From positions 1-34,307 of the forward strand of contig CAJQPL010000082.1 in NCBI GenBank assembly GCA_905480215.1: a stretch of DNA of 34,307 nucleotides, written 5' to 3'. This document shows positions 23,167 to 30,547 of the stretch, piece after piece. Each line of letters begins with the position of its first letter. Position 1 is the first letter of the stretch. Below the pieces are notes generated by a model, which saw nothing but the letters and a program-made list of their open reading frames with translations, had not been told where the DNA came from and did no database searches. Source of the DNA: an uncultured Woeseiaceae bacterium. GTDB taxonomy: Bacteria; Pseudomonadota; Gammaproteobacteria; Steroidobacterales; Woeseiaceae. A program made the translations under genes and the position numbers.

Positions 23167-24459
23167 TTAGCGTTCTTCGATCGCCGTGTAGTCTCTTGCG
23201 ACTGGCCCTGTGTAGAGCTGTCGTGGTCGGGCAATCTTGCCACTTGGATCAGAAATCATTTCACGCCAGTGCGCTGTCCAGCCTACCGAACGACCCAGTG
23301 CAAACATCACTGTGAACATTGACGTTGGGATGCCAAGCGCTCTGTAGATAATGCCTGAGTAGAAGTCGACATTCGGGTACAGGTTCTTCTCCACAAAGTA
23401 GTCGTCTTGTAGCGCAACTTGCTCGAGCTCCAACGCAAGATCAAACATCGGCGTGTCTTTTCTATCCAGTTGCTTCAGGACCTTGTGCGCCATCTCGCGG
23501 ATGATCGTCGCGCGCGGATCGAAGTTCTTGTAAACGCGGTGGCCGAAGCCCATCAAACGGAATGCATCGTTTTTGTCTTTCGCCTTCTCGACGTATTTGC
23601 CGATCTGACTGACATCACCAATTTCCTCGAGCATATTGAGCACTGCTTCATTCGCACCGCCGTGTGCGGGGCCCCACAGCGCGGAAATGCCGGCAGCAAT
23701 AGCTGAGTAAGGGTTTGCACCAGAACTGCCTGCCATACGCACGGTGGACGTTGAACAGTTCTGTTCATGATCGGCGTGCAGGATAAACAGTAAATCGAGC
23801 GCTTCCGCTGCAACCGGATCAATCTCGTAAGGTTCGGCTGGCACGGCGAATAACATGTGCAGCAGGTTCTCGGTGAAATTGAGATCATTGCGCGGATATA
23901 TAAATGGCTGGCCGCTATTCAATTTGTAGGCGGCGGCAGCAATGGTTGGCAGCTTGGCCAGAATCCGGTGCGCAAATATGTCCCGGTGCAGAGGATTCGA
24001 TGAGTCCATCTCTTCGTGGTAATACGCGGACATGGAACCGACGACAGCGGATAACATTGCCATCGGATGGGCGTTGTAACGAAAACCCTTGAAGAAGCTC
24101 AGCATGCCGTCGTTGAGCATGGTGTGCATGCGGATGGTGTTATCGAATTCGCTTAGCTGCTGCTCGGTCGGCAATTCACCGTTCAATAAAAGGTAAGAGA
24201 CTTCAATGAAGCTGGAGTTGGCTGCCAGCTGCTCTACCGGGTAGCCCCGGTACATAAGGATGCCTTCCTCACCGTCAATGTAGGTGATATCCGACTCACA
24301 GCTGCCTGTTGAAACAAAACCTGGATCGTACGTAAATACTCGTTGGTCACGGTACAAACGCGCAATGTCGACCACGTCCGGACCAACGGTACCTTTTCTA
24401 ACAGGCAACTCTGTTTCCACGCCTTCCGGGCTCTTTAGTCGGTATACATCCTCAGTCAT
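23167..24459 (-). CDS. gltA: Citrate synthase (type II)
   Basis: A 430-aa enzyme condensing acetyl-CoA and oxaloacetate to citrate. It has the N-terminal small beta domain of the hexameric, NADH-sensitive Gram-negative type ([42 protein letters not shown]). Catalytic regions are [20 protein letters not shown] with the first His (about 265), [16 protein letters not shown] with the second His (about 308), and NVDFYSGI with the Asp (about 365). The start is ATG at 24459. It lies downstream of rpmE on the same strand, separated by 135 bp holding an inverted repeat and a palindrome, and converges on the hypothetical gene across the copy-2 hairpin. Confidence 0.97.
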   Translation of the reverse strand: MTEDVYRLKSPEGVETELPVRKGTVGPDVVDIARLYRDQRVFTYDPGFVSTGSCESDITYIDGEEGILMYRGYPVEQLAANSSFIEVSYLLLNGELPTEQQLSEFDNTIRMHTMLNDGMLSFFKGFRYNAHPMAMLSAVVGSMSAYYHEEMDSSNPLHRDIFAHRILAKLPTIAAAAYKLNSGQPFIYPRNDLNFTENLLHMLFAVPAEPYEIDPVAAEALDLLFILHADHEQNCSTSTVRMAGSSGANPYSAIAAGISALWGPAHGGANEAVLNMLEEIGDVSQIGKYVEKAKDKNDAFRLMGFGHRVYKNFDPRATIIREMAHKVLKQLDRKDTPMFDLALELEQVALQDDYFVEKNLYPNVDFYSGIIYRALGIPTSMFTVMFALGRSVGWTAHWREMISDPSGKIARPRQLYTGPVARDYTAIEER

Positions 24460-24510
24460 CGTAATCCTTTAATGTCCTTATCCTAAAACCCGACGAGCAT
24501 AGCAGCGCGC

Positions 24511-24522
24511 CCGGATATCCGG
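24511..24522. promoter_or_regulatory. 12-bp perfect palindrome upstream of gltA
   Basis: CCGGATATCCGG is a perfect palindrome 52 bp upstream of the gltA start codon. On the minus strand TGCTATGCT follows it, a possible extended -10 for gltA. The palindrome could be an operator, but a site this short may occur by chance. Confidence 0.3.
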
Positions 24523-24544
24523 AATCATTGAAAACCGCAAATTT

Positions 24545-24597
24545 TAGAAACCGGCAGGCCAATTCCAGAGGAAAAGACCCAAGCAGTCCGGTTTCTA
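24545..24597 (-). terminator. Inverted repeat at the rpmE stop codon, possible terminator
   Basis: On the minus strand TAGAAACCGG (24597-24588), which begins with the rpmE TAG stop, pairs perfectly with CCGGTTTCTA (24554-24545) across a 33-nt loop. The sequence after it is AAAATTTGCGGTTTT, so the T content is moderate and not immediate. It probably marks the 3' end of rpmE, but the long loop makes this a weak terminator call. Confidence 0.45.
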
Positions 24598-24798
24598 GCC
24601 CATACCGTACTTTTTACGGAACTTGTCTACACGTCCGCCAGTATCGACGACTTTTTGTTTGCCCGTGTAAAATGGGTGGCACGAGGAGCACACTTCAACA
24701 GAGAGATCCTCGCCGAGGGTTGAGCGTGTTATGAATTCATTCCCGCAACTACAGGTGACTTTGATGTCGTCGTAATTGGGATGTATTTCGGCTTTCAT
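24595..24798 (-). CDS. rpmE: 50S ribosomal protein L31
   Basis: A 67-aa ribosomal protein, normal length for L31. It is the zinc-binding C+ form: CSC (Cys 16 and 18) and CSSC (Cys 37 and 40) give four ligands, with the conserved ...HPFYTGKQK and [11 protein letters not shown] sequences. The start is ATG at 24798 with GGGAGAG a few bases upstream. It stands alone between the AT-rich gap and gltA. A possible promoter on the minus strand is TTGCGG with TATATC 15 bases later, near 24867-24847, directly downstream of the DnaA-box pair. Confidence 0.98.
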   Translation of the reverse strand: MKAEIHPNYDDIKVTCSCGNEFITRSTLGEDLSVEVCSSCHPFYTGKQKVVDTGGRVDKFRKKYGMG

Positions 24799-25191
24799 GA
24801 TCTGGCTCTCCCGAGCGGACTACTGCATAAAAAAGGGCGCGTAGGATATAGGGAAGCAGGATTCGCCGCAAGCCCCCAATCTTATCCACAGAAGCTGTGG
24901 ATAAGACTGTGGATGATTTTTGAGTGAATGCTCTAAGCTGCGGTTTTTCAAAGATTGATGTCAAAATGATTAAATAGTGTCCATTTTCGTTAATTTATTT
25001 AAAACAATAACTTACAACGATTTTGAAACACTCTATGTGAGATAGGGGCCCTCTTCCACTGAAAATAAAGGCATACCCAAAGTCTTGTGCATAAATGCAT
25101 AAGGCGAAACCGGACTCACAAGGCCGCAGTTAAATATTATTAATGGCCGAAAACCTGCCCTTGAGGCAATAAAATTGGCGATCACCGGCCG
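24799..25191. other. 393-bp non-coding, AT-rich gap between rpmE and hemW
   Basis: I find no gene here. The rpmE-proximal part holds its leader and a possible promoter. A DnaA-box cluster lies at 24882-24916. From about 24917 to 25080 the DNA is clearly richer in A and T than its surroundings, with runs such as TTAATTTATTTAAAAC at 24990-25005. The rest, up to the hemW stop, shows no strong terminator. Confidence 0.8.
24881..24916. promoter_or_regulatory. Cluster of DnaA-box sequences
   Basis: TTATCCACA, the perfect DnaA-box consensus, is at 24882-24890, and its exact reverse complement TGTGGATAA at 24896-24904. Together they form an 11-bp inverted repeat with a 3-nt centre (24881-24905). A third box, TGTGGATGA with one mismatch, follows at 24908-24916. 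It lies about 85-120 bp upstream of rpmE, next to AT-rich DNA. The sequence match is certain; DnaA binding is inferred. Confidence 0.75.
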
Positions 25192-26340
25192 CTAGTCGTT
25201 GATGAATTCGGCCTGCAAGTCATTCAGGAATCGGGCACCCAGTTCGGTTGGCCTCCAGATTTCGCTGGTATCGCGCTCAATCAGACCGCGACGCCGTGCA
25301 TTTTCGCTGGCGCGCATCAGTTCCGCTGCATCAACCCCCGTTCGCTGTACGAACATGGCTTCAGAAAAACCAGCGTTAAGTCGCAGCGCGTTCAGCATGA
25401 AATCGAACAGGATTTCATCGCCTGCAAGCGGCGTTTCGGCCATTTCGGGGCCGCCAGCTTCCTGACCCATCATGTACTGCAGTGGATTCGCCGGCTTCTG
25501 ATAGCGGCAGACGCTACCCCCTGCTGTCAGCTTGCCATGGGCGCCTGCGCCGACAGCGAGGTAGTCACCGAATAGCCAGTAGTTCATATTGTGGCGGCAA
25601 TGCCGATCAGGTTGCGCATAGGCCGAAACCTCATACTGTTGGTAGCCGTGACTGTCGAGCAAGGATTGGCCGGCCTCCTGAATAGCATACGCATCGTCGT
25701 CGCTCGGCATATTGGTGGGCGGGCGGGCGTAGAACACCGTGTTCGGCTCGAGCGTAAGTTGATACCAGGAAATATGCGCTGGCTGCAGTTCGATCGCCGC
25801 TGTGACGTCTGACATTGCGAGCTCGACATCTTGTCCCGGCAGGCCGTGCATCAGATCAATATTGATATTGTCGAAGCCGGCATTTTTTGCGTCGGTAACG
25901 GCGCACGTTATATCAGCACTGCTGTGAATACGACCGAGCCCTGCTAGTAAATCGTCGTTAAAACTTTGCGCACCGATCGACAATCGAGTCACGCCAGCAT
26001 CACGGTAGCCGGCTGGTGCACCGCACTCGACGGTGCCCGGATTAGCTTCCATCGTTACTTCGATATCATCTGTCAGTGCAAAGCGCGACCTGATGCCGTC
26101 GATGATCCGCGCAATCTCCTCGGGCAAAAACAGACTGGGTGTTCCACCGCCCAGGAAGATGCTGCTTAGTGGACGTCCCGCAGCACGCACGGTCTCCCGT
26201 TGCAGATCTGCAAGCAATGCTTCTATGTAGCGCTGCTTCGGCGCTGCTTCACCCGCAGTGTGCGAATTAAAATCGCAATAAGGACACTTTCGCACACACC
26301 ACGGCAGGTGCACGTACAAAGAAAGTGGCGGCGTCTTCAC
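25192..26340 (-). CDS. hemW: HemW, radical-SAM heme chaperone (formerly HemN-like)
   Basis: A 382-aa radical-SAM protein. The N-terminal cluster motif is CVRKCPYCDFNSH (CxxxCxxC, about residues 15-22), followed by IFLGGGTPSLF (about 60), EANPGTVE and RLSIGAQSFNDDLLAGLGRIHS. The sequence HNMNYWLFGDYLAVGAGAHG holds the HNxxYW heme-binding motif that separates HemW from coproporphyrinogen dehydrogenase HemN. HemW is thought to deliver haem to respiratory enzymes. The start is GTG at 26340, overlapping the rdgB stop as GTGA. The order hemW-rdgB is conserved in gammaproteobacteria. Confidence 0.96.
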   Translation of the reverse strand: MKTPPLSLYVHLPWCVRKCPYCDFNSHTAGEAAPKQRYIEALLADLQRETVRAAGRPLSSIFLGGGTPSLFLPEEIARIIDGIRSRFALTDDIEVTMEANPGTVECGAPAGYRDAGVTRLSIGAQSFNDDLLAGLGRIHSSADITCAVTDAKNAGFDNINIDLMHGLPGQDVELAMSDVTAAIELQPAHISWYQLTLEPNTVFYARPPTNMPSDDDAYAIQEAGQSLLDSHGYQQYEVSAYAQPDRHCRHNMNYWLFGDYLAVGAGAHGKLTAGGSVCRYQKPANPLQYMMGQEAGGPEMAETPLAGDEILFDFMLNALRLNAGFSEAMFVQRTGVDAAELMRASENARRRGLIERDTSEIWRPTELGARFLNDLQAEFIND

Positions 26341-26945
26341 GCGAAACGTTGTTCAATCAGCGCCACAAGTTTTCGCAGAGCTTGGCCACGATGACTACGT
26401 GCGTTTTTTTCTTCTGCCAATAACATTGCAGCACTGGTGCCGCTCGCGGGATCCAGAAAAATCGGGTCATAGCCGAAACCGCCATCGCCTTGCCTGGCCG
26501 TAAGAATTGACCCCCGCCACTTGCCTTCCGCAATCAACGCCTGTGGGTCACCTGGCATGACGAATGTTGCGGCACAGCAAAACGCTGCGCCACGGTCAGC
26601 CGTTTCTACGTTTTGCAATGCACCAAGAAGCTTGTCGATGTTTTTGCCGTCAGTCGCATCTGGCCCGGAATAGCGGGCCGAGTAAACGCCTGGCGCGCCG
26701 TCAAGTGCATCCACTACCAATCCTGAATCATCAGCAATCGCAGGCAGGCCGGTAATCGCCGCTGCATGCCGCGACTTGAGGAGTGAGTTTTCGATGAAGG
26801 TCGTGCCGGTTTCCTCGGCATCTTCCACGCCAAGCTCCGATTGCGCGACAACCTCAATGCCAAGGCCCTCGAGAAGACGTGCGATCTCGCGAATCTTTCC
26901 TTTGTTGCCACTCGCCATGACAACTTTGTCCGGCATCGAAGTCAC
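26337..26945 (-). CDS. rdgB: RdgB/HAM1 non-canonical purine NTP pyrophosphatase
   Basis: A 202-aa (or 199-aa) enzyme that removes ITP, dITP and XTP from the nucleotide pool. The family motifs are intact: [14 protein letters not shown] (about 8-21), [23 protein letters not shown] (about 72-94, with the metal-binding acidic residues) and [12 protein letters not shown] (about 154-165). The GTG at 26945 overlaps the rph stop (GTGA); an ATG three codons later (26936, [13 protein letters not shown]) is an equally good start. The gene couples at both ends to rph and hemW. Confidence 0.96.
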   Translation of the reverse strand: MTSMPDKVVMASGNKGKIREIARLLEGLGIEVVAQSELGVEDAEETGTTFIENSLLKSRHAAAITGLPAIADDSGLVVDALDGAPGVYSARYSGPDATDGKNIDKLLGALQNVETADRGAAFCCAATFVMPGDPQALIAEGKWRGSILTARQGDGGFGYDPIFLDPASGTSAAMLLAEEKNARSHRGQALRKLVALIEQRFA

Positions 26946-27667
26946 GATAATGCTTTGGTAATCGCCTCGTTTTGTGCGCTGATAATTCCTGCGATGCCGC
27001 CACGTGCCAAAGTCAGCATGGCGCTAAACTCATCATCGGAAAACGCATGCCCCTCTGCTGTTCCCTGCACTTCGATAAACCGACCAGCATCGTTCATAAC
27101 TATGTTCATGTCGGTCTCGGCCTCTGAATCTTCTGCGTAGTCGAGGTCGAGCACGGGCGTGCCAGCGTAGATGCCAACAGATACTGCCGCGACCTGTCCG
27201 TGCAGCGGATTCTTTTTCAGTTTGCCTTTGGCCGCGAGTCTTTGCATTGCGATTGCCAATGCCACATAGGCACCACTGATAGATGTGGTCCGTGTTCCGC
27301 CATCCGCTTGAATCACATCGCAGTCGAGGGTTATGGAGCGCTCGCCGAGCGCCTTCATATCGGTTACGGCCCGAAGCGAGCGCCCGATCAGGCGCTGAAT
27401 TTCTACAGTACGGCCACCTTGTTTTCCTCGTGCCGCTTCACGGCCGGAACGGGTATGCGTGGCGCGCGGCAACATGCCGTACTCGCCGGTCACCCAGCCA
27501 CTGCCCTTGCCGCGCATCCATCCCGGAACGCGCTCCTCAATACTCGCCGTACACAACACTTGTGTATCGCCGAATGATGCAAGAACACTGCCTTCAGCAT
27601 GCTTGGTAAAGTCGGCGACGAAGCGAACTTCGCGCATAGATGCAGGATCGCGGCCACTAGGACGCAT
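26942..27667 (-). CDS. rph: Ribonuclease PH
   Basis: A 241-aa phosphate-dependent exoribonuclease that trims tRNA 3' ends. Sequence landmarks are the N-terminal [54 protein letters not shown], the phosphate-binding [28 protein letters not shown] (about 75-105), and [24 protein letters not shown] (about 112-135) with the catalytic Asp. The full-length C-terminus suggests activity is kept. It starts with ATG at 27667, 35 bp after the phosphatase gene, and overlaps rdgB by 4 bp. Confidence 0.97.
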   Translation of the reverse strand: MRPSGRDPASMREVRFVADFTKHAEGSVLASFGDTQVLCTASIEERVPGWMRGKGSGWVTGEYGMLPRATHTRSGREAARGKQGGRTVEIQRLIGRSLRAVTDMKALGERSITLDCDVIQADGGTRTTSISGAYVALAIAMQRLAAKGKLKKNPLHGQVAAVSVGIYAGTPVLDLDYAEDSEAETDMNIVMNDAGRFIEVQGTAEGHAFSDDEFSAMLTLARGGIAGIISAQNEAITKALS

Positions 27668-27702
27668 AGTTGTTCTCCATTATTAGAATTGTCTGGGCTG
27701 TT

Positions 27703-28449
27703 TCAGACGCCGAGCCACTTTATCGCGGTACCCGTCGTATTGTCACTGAAGGGCGCGTTGATTTCGAGCGCCTTTACGCTTAGAACTTTAAGATTCTCAG
27801 CAAGCCCCTGATCACCTTCGGCGGCAATCTCGGCCATGTCATCATCAGTCAATCCTGACCAAAGACCATCCGAACAAGCTAGCAGCACGTCTCCGTACAG
27901 CATGTCTTTTTTGTTTGCGATGCTCATATCGGGGACCGGTGCGTCACCCCCAATGCAACATTCAACGAAGTTGCGCATTGGATGATCCATTGCTTCTTCT
28001 TCACTGATAGCACCTTCCTGTATCAACACCTCAACGTGGCTATGATCGCGGGAGCGAGTCAGGATGGCGCCATTTCGTACCTGGTATATGCGGCTGTCGC
28101 CAACATGAGCCCAGTACGCACCGCCTTCCTGAACCAGGCAAATGGCACAGGTAGCGCGTGGTCGAAAATCAATGGCAACGTCACTGCCTATGCGAACCAC
28201 TTCATCATGTGCCGCCGCCAGGGCCATATATAGAAAGCCCTGCGGATCAAAAATCGGCTGCCGCGCGGCCATGAACAGATCCTGTACGACCTTCAATCCG
28301 GTTTCGGCAGCGAGCGCGCCATCCGAATGTCCGCCCATACCATCGAATACCAGCATGAGAGCCGCTTCATCGGAGACAACTACAGCGGCGCGATCCTGAT
28401 TGTCCTGCCGGTCTCCAAGCGCGGAAACTTTTGCGTATTCGATTTGCAT
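27703..28449 (-). CDS. PP2C-family protein serine/threonine phosphatase
   Basis: A 248-aa cytoplasmic, metal-dependent PPM/PP2C phosphatase like PrpC/Stp1. Metal-binding motifs are visible: GDRQDNQDRAAV (about 12-23), LVFDGMGGHSDG (about 33-44), AHVGDSRIYQVRNG (about 113-126), the flap-linked SRDHSHVEVLIQEGAISEEEAMDHP, LLACSDGLWSGLTDD (about 188-202), and a final DNTT. No TM segment or extra domain is present. No Ser/Thr kinase gene is visible in the window, so its partner is unknown. It sits upstream of rph on the same strand and diverges from yicC. Confidence 0.93.
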   Translation of the reverse strand: MQIEYAKVSALGDRQDNQDRAAVVVSDEAALMLVFDGMGGHSDGALAAETGLKVVQDLFMAARQPIFDPQGFLYMALAAAHDEVVRIGSDVAIDFRPRATCAICLVQEGGAYWAHVGDSRIYQVRNGAILTRSRDHSHVEVLIQEGAISEEEAMDHPMRNFVECCIGGDAPVPDMSIANKKDMLYGDVLLACSDGLWSGLTDDDMAEIAAEGDQGLAENLKVLSVKALEINAPFSDNTTGTAIKWLGV

Positions 28450-28509
28450 AGATTCTTTAAAATTGCTTCTTCAAGTATGACTTCTTTAAACGACAGTGGC
28501 CTTCAACAG

Positions 28510-28533
28510 GGACGACAGCTTAGAATGTTGTCC
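28510..28533. promoter_or_regulatory. Imperfect inverted repeat in the phosphatase/yicC divergent region
   Basis: GGACGACA (28510-28517) and TGTTGTCC (28526-28533) form a 7-of-8 inverted repeat around an 8-nt centre containing TTAGAA. TAGAAT at 28521-28526 could be a -10 for yicC. This is a candidate operator only. Confidence 0.3.
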
Positions 28534-28588
28534 TCACAAAAAGCGTGACCTAGGCGGCACTCGCTACAAGTTCTGGAGAACAACACAG

Positions 28589-29455
28589 ATGTTACACAGT
28601 ATGACAGGCTTCGCGCGAGAGTCGGTTGAAACCGAACTCGGGACATTAACGTGGGAGATTCGCTCCGTAAACCATCGCTATCTCGATGTGCAGTTAAAAT
28701 TGCCAGAGGATCTGCGGCCCAAAGAACAGGCCTTCAGGCAGCAGGCAAGCGCTGTGCTGGGTCGCGGCAAGGTTGAGTGTGGACTGTACTTCAGGCGCGC
28801 AAATGATCAACAGTCAGAGATGCAGATTGATACCAAGCTGGTTGACCTGCTCGGCGCTCGTTTGTCCGAAATTTCCTCCAGACTGCCGCAAGCTGCCGCG
28901 GTAAACCCGCTGGAAATACTGCGCTGGCCGGGCGTCACGCAGCAAGCGGAGATTGACGTAGAACCGCTTTTTGAACAGGCCACGGTACTTCTGACCACAG
29001 CGCTAGCGGCAATGAACAAGATGCGATTGAGTGAAGGAAAGCGCATGAAAGACTTGCTCGAAGCCCGCTGTATCGAGATCGAATCAATATCAACAAGCGT
29101 AAGAAAGCGAATGCCGGAAGTACTGCAGGCAACAAGAAGCAAGCAGAAAGAGCGTATTGACAAACTCGACATCGAGGCAGATCCCGCGCGTCTGGAAATT
29201 GAACTCGCGATGATCGCGCAGAAAATCGATGTAGATGAAGAGCTGGACCGACTCGATAGCCACCTCGTAGAAATTCGCGACACCTTTATCAATGACAAGG
29301 CCGTCGGCCGCCGCCTGGACTTCCTGATGCAGGAACTCAATCGTGAGGCGAATACGCTTGGATCAAAATCGGCCGACACAGAGACAACCAAAGCAGCCGT
29401 CGACCTGAAGGTGCTAATAGAGCAGATGCGCGAACAAATTCAGAATGTCGAGTAG
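28589..29455 (+). CDS. yicC: YicC-family endoribonuclease
   Basis: A 288-aa YicC protein, a family recently recognised as endoribonucleases. The N-terminal SMTGFARESVETELGTLTWEIRSVNHRYLDVQLKLPEDLR is the family signature. The C-terminal DUF1732-type part ends with DSHLVEIRDTFINDKAVGRRLDFLMQELNREANTLGSKS, conserved across the family and rich in the acidic and basic residues thought to form the active site. I chose the ATG at 28589 (MLHSMTGFAR) because YicC proteins start there; the open frame to 28496 adds 31 unrelated residues. It lies 6 bp before gmk, the usual neighbour. Confidence 0.95.
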   Translation: MLHSMTGFARESVETELGTLTWEIRSVNHRYLDVQLKLPEDLRPKEQAFRQQASAVLGRGKVECGLYFRRANDQQSEMQIDTKLVDLLGARLSEISSRLPQAAAVNPLEILRWPGVTQQAEIDVEPLFEQATVLLTTALAAMNKMRLSEGKRMKDLLEARCIEIESISTSVRKRMPEVLQATRSKQKERIDKLDIEADPARLEIELAMIAQKIDVDEELDRLDSHLVEIRDTFINDKAVGRRLDFLMQELNREANTLGSKSADTETTKAAVDLKVLIEQMREQIQNVE

Positions 29456-29461
29456 ATCGAC

Positions 29462-30082
29462 GTGAGTAATCAAGCGGGCAAACTATTTGTTTTCGCCGCA
29501 CCGTCCGGTGCTGGCAAAACAACTCTGGTTCACGCTGTTGTCAGGAAGCACCCCGAACTTCGATTCTCTGTTTCCTATACCACGCGCGAACCGCGTCGCA
29601 ACGAGGCCAATGGCGTCGATTATTTCTTTGTCAACGAAGAAGAGTTCATGCGTCTTCGTAACCAGGGCGAGATGCTGGAGTTCGCACAGGTCTTCGACTA
29701 TTTCTACGCTACCAGTCGCAGCCAAGTGGAAAATCACCTGGCGGACAATCGCAATGTTGTTCTGGAAATCGATTGGCAAGGTGCGCGGCAGGTACGCGAG
29801 TCCATGCCCGACTGCGTCACTATTTTCATAATGCCGCCGTCACTCACGGAGCTGGAGCGTCGCTTGCGAAGTCGTCGCACCGACAAGACGGCGGTAATCG
29901 AGCGGCGCCTGCGTGATGCCAGGAGCGATATATCGCATTGGGATGAGTTTGATCACGTAATTATTAACGACGATCTTGACGAAGCTGTCGCCGCGCTCGA
30001 AGCGGTTTTTCGGGGCGAAGGCGAAGCCTCCTCGACGGACAATCCCGAGCTACGGCAGGCTATTAGCGATATCATCGACTAA
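29462..30082 (+). CDS. gmk: Guanylate kinase
   Basis: A 206-aa kinase that phosphorylates GMP to GDP. The P-loop is APSGAGKTTL (about residues 13-22). The GMP-binding SVSYTTREPRRNEANGVDYFFV (about 37-58) and EIDWQGARQVRESMP (about 101-115) match the family. The start is GTG at 29462 (MSNQAGKLFVFAAPSG). It is the first classical gene of the gmk-rpoZ-spoT-ridA-recG string and supplies GDP, precursor of the alarmone made by the downstream spoT product. Confidence 0.97.
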   Translation: MSNQAGKLFVFAAPSGAGKTTLVHAVVRKHPELRFSVSYTTREPRRNEANGVDYFFVNEEEFMRLRNQGEMLEFAQVFDYFYATSRSQVENHLADNRNVVLEIDWQGARQVRESMPDCVTIFIMPPSLTELERRLRSRRTDKTAVIERRLRDARSDISHWDEFDHVIINDDLDEAVAALEAVFRGEGEASSTDNPELRQAISDIID

Positions 30083-30208
30083 AGGCTTATAACAGTTGGC
30101 TATATAGCCTCGTATTGCGGCCTGCCGGTGCCCTAGACTCCGCGCCTGCACGTGAAAAGGGCTTTGGCCCATTTGCCGTTTTATTCATTCAGAATCAGGA
30201 TTACACGC

Positions 30209-30490
30209 ATGGCTCGTATTACAGTCGAAGACTGCCTCGATAACATCGAAAATATTTTTGAAATGGTGCTGGTTGCCGCAAAACGTGCTCGCCGCGTCGC
30301 TCACGGTGCCGACCCGATGGTTGAGCTCGAGAATGACAAGCCAACGGTTATCGCACTGCGTGAAATTGCAGAAGGCCTTGTAAACTCATCGATTCTTGAA
30401 GAAATCGAAGAACCGGCAACTGAAGATCTCCTGCAAATGGAATCGATCGAAGACGTATTGCCGGTACGCGGCATCTCGATAGGCGATTAA
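30209..30490 (+). CDS. rpoZ: RNA polymerase omega subunit
   Basis: A 93-aa omega subunit, which stabilises the RNA polymerase beta' subunit and forms part of the ppGpp site 1. The N-terminus [31 protein letters not shown] matches the family ([17 protein letters not shown] against the usual ENRFELV form, with Ile for Arg). [15 protein letters not shown] is the conserved second helix. The ATG at 30209 preceded by CAGGATTA is preferred to the ATG at 30152, which adds 19 unrelated residues. The 126-bp gap after gmk holds the palindrome GGCTATATAGCC (30098-30109). Confidence 0.97.
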   Translation: MARITVEDCLDNIENIFEMVLVAAKRARRVAHGADPMVELENDKPTVIALREIAEGLVNSSILEEIEEPATEDLLQMESIEDVLPVRGISIGD

Positions 30491-30547
30491 ACACGCCCTC
30501 TAACGCGGACAGCGACACAATCCCCGATCCGAAGGTATGATCGAAGC

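Noticed and set aside
23088-23315. Plus-strand open frame beginning MARYAALY, which starts in the shared hairpin loop
   Set aside because: The loop in copy 1 gives the same first residues but stops after ten codons; downstream it runs antisense through gltA. Not a shared peptide gene.
24749-24964. 71-aa minus-strand open frame over the rpmE start and DnaA boxes
   Set aside because: It overlaps the start of rpmE in another frame and has no family features; it is a chance frame across non-coding DNA.
28807-29391. 194-aa minus-strand open frame, Ser/Arg rich
   Set aside because: It is antisense to yicC, which has clear family motifs; the composition is that of a codon shadow and there is no homology that I recognise.
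30098-30109. Palindrome GGCTATATAGCC between gmk and rpoZ
   Set aside because: A 12-bp palindrome with no flanking symmetry or clear promoter; too short to call an operator.
30159-30170. Small hairpin GGGC-TTTG-GCCC upstream of rpoZ
   Set aside because: A four-pair stem is too weak for a terminator or attenuator.
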